DNA from: Sphaerotilus uruguayifluvii
Lineage (GTDB): Bacteria; Pseudomonadota; Gammaproteobacteria; Burkholderiales; Burkholderiaceae_C
Reading direction: 5' to 3'
DNA: 33,348 nt
Assembly: GCF_013294065.1 (NCBI RefSeq)
Contig: NZ_JABSNM010000033.1
Coordinates: 1 to 33,348, forward strand
Shown here: one piece after another, positions 31,659-33,348 of the stretch
Numbering within the stretch: position 1 is the stretch's first letter
How the letters are laid out: each line of letters opens with the position of its first letter
Made by a program: the position numbers and the translations under genes
Notes under the pieces: generated by a model
The model's input: only the letters and a program-made list of their open reading frames with translations
Told to the model about the DNA's origin: nothing
Databases searched by the model: none

Positions 31659-33348
31659 ATGACCTCCCTGATCACCGGCCTTGGCGGCTTCACGGGCTTC
31701 GGCGCGGACGCACTCGAGCGCAGCGACGACGGCGGCTCCAGCGTCATCGACCTGACGGCGATCTTCGGCCCGCAGGGGCTGAGCTTCTACGGCAGCCGCC
31801 AGACCGCCCTGGTCATCAGCACCAACGGTCACGTCACCTTCGGCATCGCGGCCAGCCCGTTCTTCAGCCACGAGGTCATGACGCTGGCAGGCACGCCGCC
31901 GACGATCGCGCCCTACTTCGCCGACGCCGACACCCAGGGCGGCAGTGCCACCGCCTCGGCCGGCGGCACCTCCACCGGATCCAACCAGGTCTGGTACCAC
32001 GCCGACGCCAGCAACGGCGGCTCGCTGGTCATCACCTGGGACGACGTCGGCCCGTTCGGCGGCGCGGCCGGCCAGAACGCCTTCCAGATGGTGATCAGCG
32101 GCACCGGCGACGGCAACTTCACGCTCGAGCTGCGCTACGAGAACATCGAGTGGACCACCTGGGATCTGGCGGGTGGCGTCGGCTTCAGCGCCGGCGACGG
32201 CCGCCACTACCAGCTGCTGCCGGCCTCCGGCGATGCCGCGGCGCTGACGGCCCTCGACAGCACCGTCGGCAACACCGGCGAGATCGGGGTCTACCGCTAC
32301 CAGTTCATCGGCGGCCAGCCCGATGCGGTGACCGGTGCGGTCACGCTGAACGGCACCGACGGCGAAGACATCCTCGCCGGCACCGAGCAGGCCGACCGGC
32401 TCGACGGCGGTCTCGGCAACGACAGTCTGGTCGGCGACCGCGGCGACGACACGCTCGTCGGGGGGGGCGGCCGCGACACGCTGAGCGGCGACCTGGGCGA
32501 CGACACCTACCGCGTCGACAGCCTCGACGACGACGTGCTCGAGGACATCGACGAAGGCATCGACACGGTCGAGGCGCTGGGCCTGTCGATGACGCTGGGC
32601 TACCAGGTGGAGAACCTGCGCCTGCTTGGCGATGCGGCGCTGCGGCTCGACGGCACCGGCAACGCGCTGGACAACCGGCTCGTCGGTCATGCCGGCGACA
32701 ACCTGCTCGATGGCGGCGGCGGCGACGACACGATGATCGGCGGCGCCGGCAACGACACCTACCGCGTCGACAGCAGCGGCGACCGAATCATCGAGAACGC
32801 CGACGAGGGCGTCGACACCATCGAGACCGCGCTGTCCTTCACGGTCGCCGAGAACGTCGAGAACCTGACCCTCCTCGGCGGCGCCGACATCGATGCCACC
32901 GGCAGCGCGCAGGCCAACCGGCTGACCGGCAATGCCGGCAACAACCGCCTGGACGGTGCGGCCGGCCGCGACACGCTGGCCGGTGGCGCAGGCAACGACA
33001 CCTACCTGGTCGACGCCGGCGACGTGGTGATCGAGCTGGCCGGCGAAGGCACGGACCAGGTGCAGGCGGCGCTGAGCTGGACGCTGGGCGATCAGATCGA
33101 GAACCTGCAGCTCCTGGGCGCGGCCGCGCTGTCGGGCACCGGCAACACGCTGGCCAACATCCTCACCGGCAACTCGGCCGCCAACCGCCTCGAAGGCCTC
33201 GCCGGCGACGACACCCTCGACGGCGGCGCCGGCTCCGACACCCTGGTCGGCGGCGCCGGCAACGACACCTACCTCGTCGACTCCGCGGGCGACCGCACCA
33301 TCGAGCGCTCGGCCTCCGACGGCATCGACTCGGTGCTCAGCTCCGTCT
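31659..33348 (+). CDS. NIDO-domain RTX protein, N-terminal part (runs off the window)
   Basis: An open frame of 563 codons from ATG 31659 continues past the right edge. Residues about 30-225 match the NIDO domain (extracellular domain of nidogen): TALVISTNGHVTFG, TPPTIAPYFADADTQGG, NQVWYHAD, SLVITWDDVGPF, AFQMVISGTGDGNFTLELRYENIEWTTWD split by normal turns, and VGFSAGDGRHYQLLPASG. From about residue 230, RTX nonapeptides and the same VENL/GTGNALDN module as in the giant RTX protein follow, with three modules before the edge. There is no Sec signal, so type I export is expected. A G8 run (32460-32467) lies in frame. NIDO is found in extracellular matrix and adhesion proteins, suggesting a surface or matrix role. 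Confidence 0.88.
   Translation, partial: MTSLITGLGGFTGFGADALERSDDGGSSVIDLTAIFGPQGLSFYGSRQTALVISTNGHVTFGIAASPFFSHEVMTLAGTPPTIAPYFADADTQGGSATASAGGTSTGSNQVWYHADASNGGSLVITWDDVGPFGGAAGQNAFQMVISGTGDGNFTLELRYENIEWTTWDLAGGVGFSAGDGRHYQLLPASGDAAALTALDSTVGNTGEIGVYRYQFIGGQPDAVTGAVTLNGTDGEDILAGTEQADRLDGGLGNDSLVGDRGDDTLVGGGGRDTLSGDLGDDTYRVDSLDDDVLEDIDEGIDTVEALGLSMTLGYQVENLRLLGDAALRLDGTGNALDNRLVGHAGDNLLDGGGGDDTMIGGAGNDTYRVDSSGDRIIENADEGVDTIETALSFTVAENVENLTLLGGADIDATGSAQANRLTGNAGNNRLDGAAGRDTLAGGAGNDTYLVDAGDVVIELAGEGTDQVQAALSWTLGDQIENLQLLGAAALSGTGNTLANILTGNSAANRLEGLAGDDTLDGGAGSDTLVGGAGNDTYLVDSAGDRTIERSASDGIDSVLSSV
32460..32467 (+). repeat. G8 homopolymer in the NIDO-RTX coding sequence
   Basis: Eight G bases span a GGG GGG GG(C) glycine run early in the RTX part. 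A one-base slip here would truncate the protein. Confidence 0.9.

Noticed and set aside
1..33348. tRNA, rRNA, insertion sequence or riboswitch
   Set aside because: I looked for T-loop signatures, transposase motifs with terminal repeats, and known aptamer cores in the intergenic regions by eye and saw none; a covariance-model search would be needed to exclude them.

Overview
The window is high-GC, densely coded Gram-negative DNA. The gene content points to a betaproteobacterium of the Burkholderiales, probably near the Leptothrix/Sphaerotilus/Rubrivivax group. This placement is an inference from strong G/C third-position bias, a LytS/AlgZ-type kinase with its LytTR regulator, a DusC-type enzyme, DUF808 and YceI proteins, and RTX proteins with the C-terminal arrangement common in that order. 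No rRNA, tRNA, CRISPR array, transposase or phage gene was recognised.

Layout. (1) 1-3991, plus strand: the tail of an unidentified gene, a LolA-like periplasmic protein, an outer-membrane barrel-like protein, and a LytS/LytTR two-component pair. The last four are tightly coupled, with overlapping or nearly touching stops and starts. (2) 4018-13106, housekeeping and small genes on both strands: a small hypothetical, glnS (glutaminyl-tRNA synthetase), a membrane coiled-coil protein, a 69-aa ORF antisense to the end of a dusC-type gene, a zinc-ribbon protein, a DUF808 membrane protein, a YceI protein, a conserved-looking 71-aa protein, and an orphan phoB with a candidate Pho box upstream. (3) 13107-20480: an AT-rich promoter region, then a giant 2352-aa RTX protein made almost entirely of calcium-binding nonapeptides and about 19 copies of a YTLG/VENL/GTGNALDN module. 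A clear rho-independent terminator follows. (4) 20819-26779, plus strand: type I secretion ATPase (HlyB-like), adaptor (HlyD-like), a Wzx-like flippase and a polysaccharide pyruvyl transferase in one apparent operon. (5) 26820-31278, minus strand: a convergent five-gene polysaccharide operon (Wzy-like polymerase, GT4, hexapeptide acyltransferase, WecG/TagA/CpsF transferase, GT2), most junctions overlapping. (6) 31659-end: a second RTX protein with an N-terminal NIDO (nidogen-like) domain, cut by the window edge.

The most interesting unit is 13107-33348. Two large RTX proteins bracket one set of type I export genes and a split set of exopolysaccharide genes. The export ATPase and adaptor share an operon with a flippase and a pyruvyl transferase. 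A reasonable inference is a locus that builds an extracellular matrix, sheath or capsule from secreted calcium-binding proteins and a pyruvylated, acetylated polysaccharide. The outer-membrane channel (TolC-like), initiating glycosyltransferase and Wza/Wzc exporters are not in the window. Upstream of the RTX genes there is a C9 tract, a palindrome inside a candidate promoter spacer, and repeated AGGGGGWAT motifs, so regulated or phase-variable expression is possible but untested.
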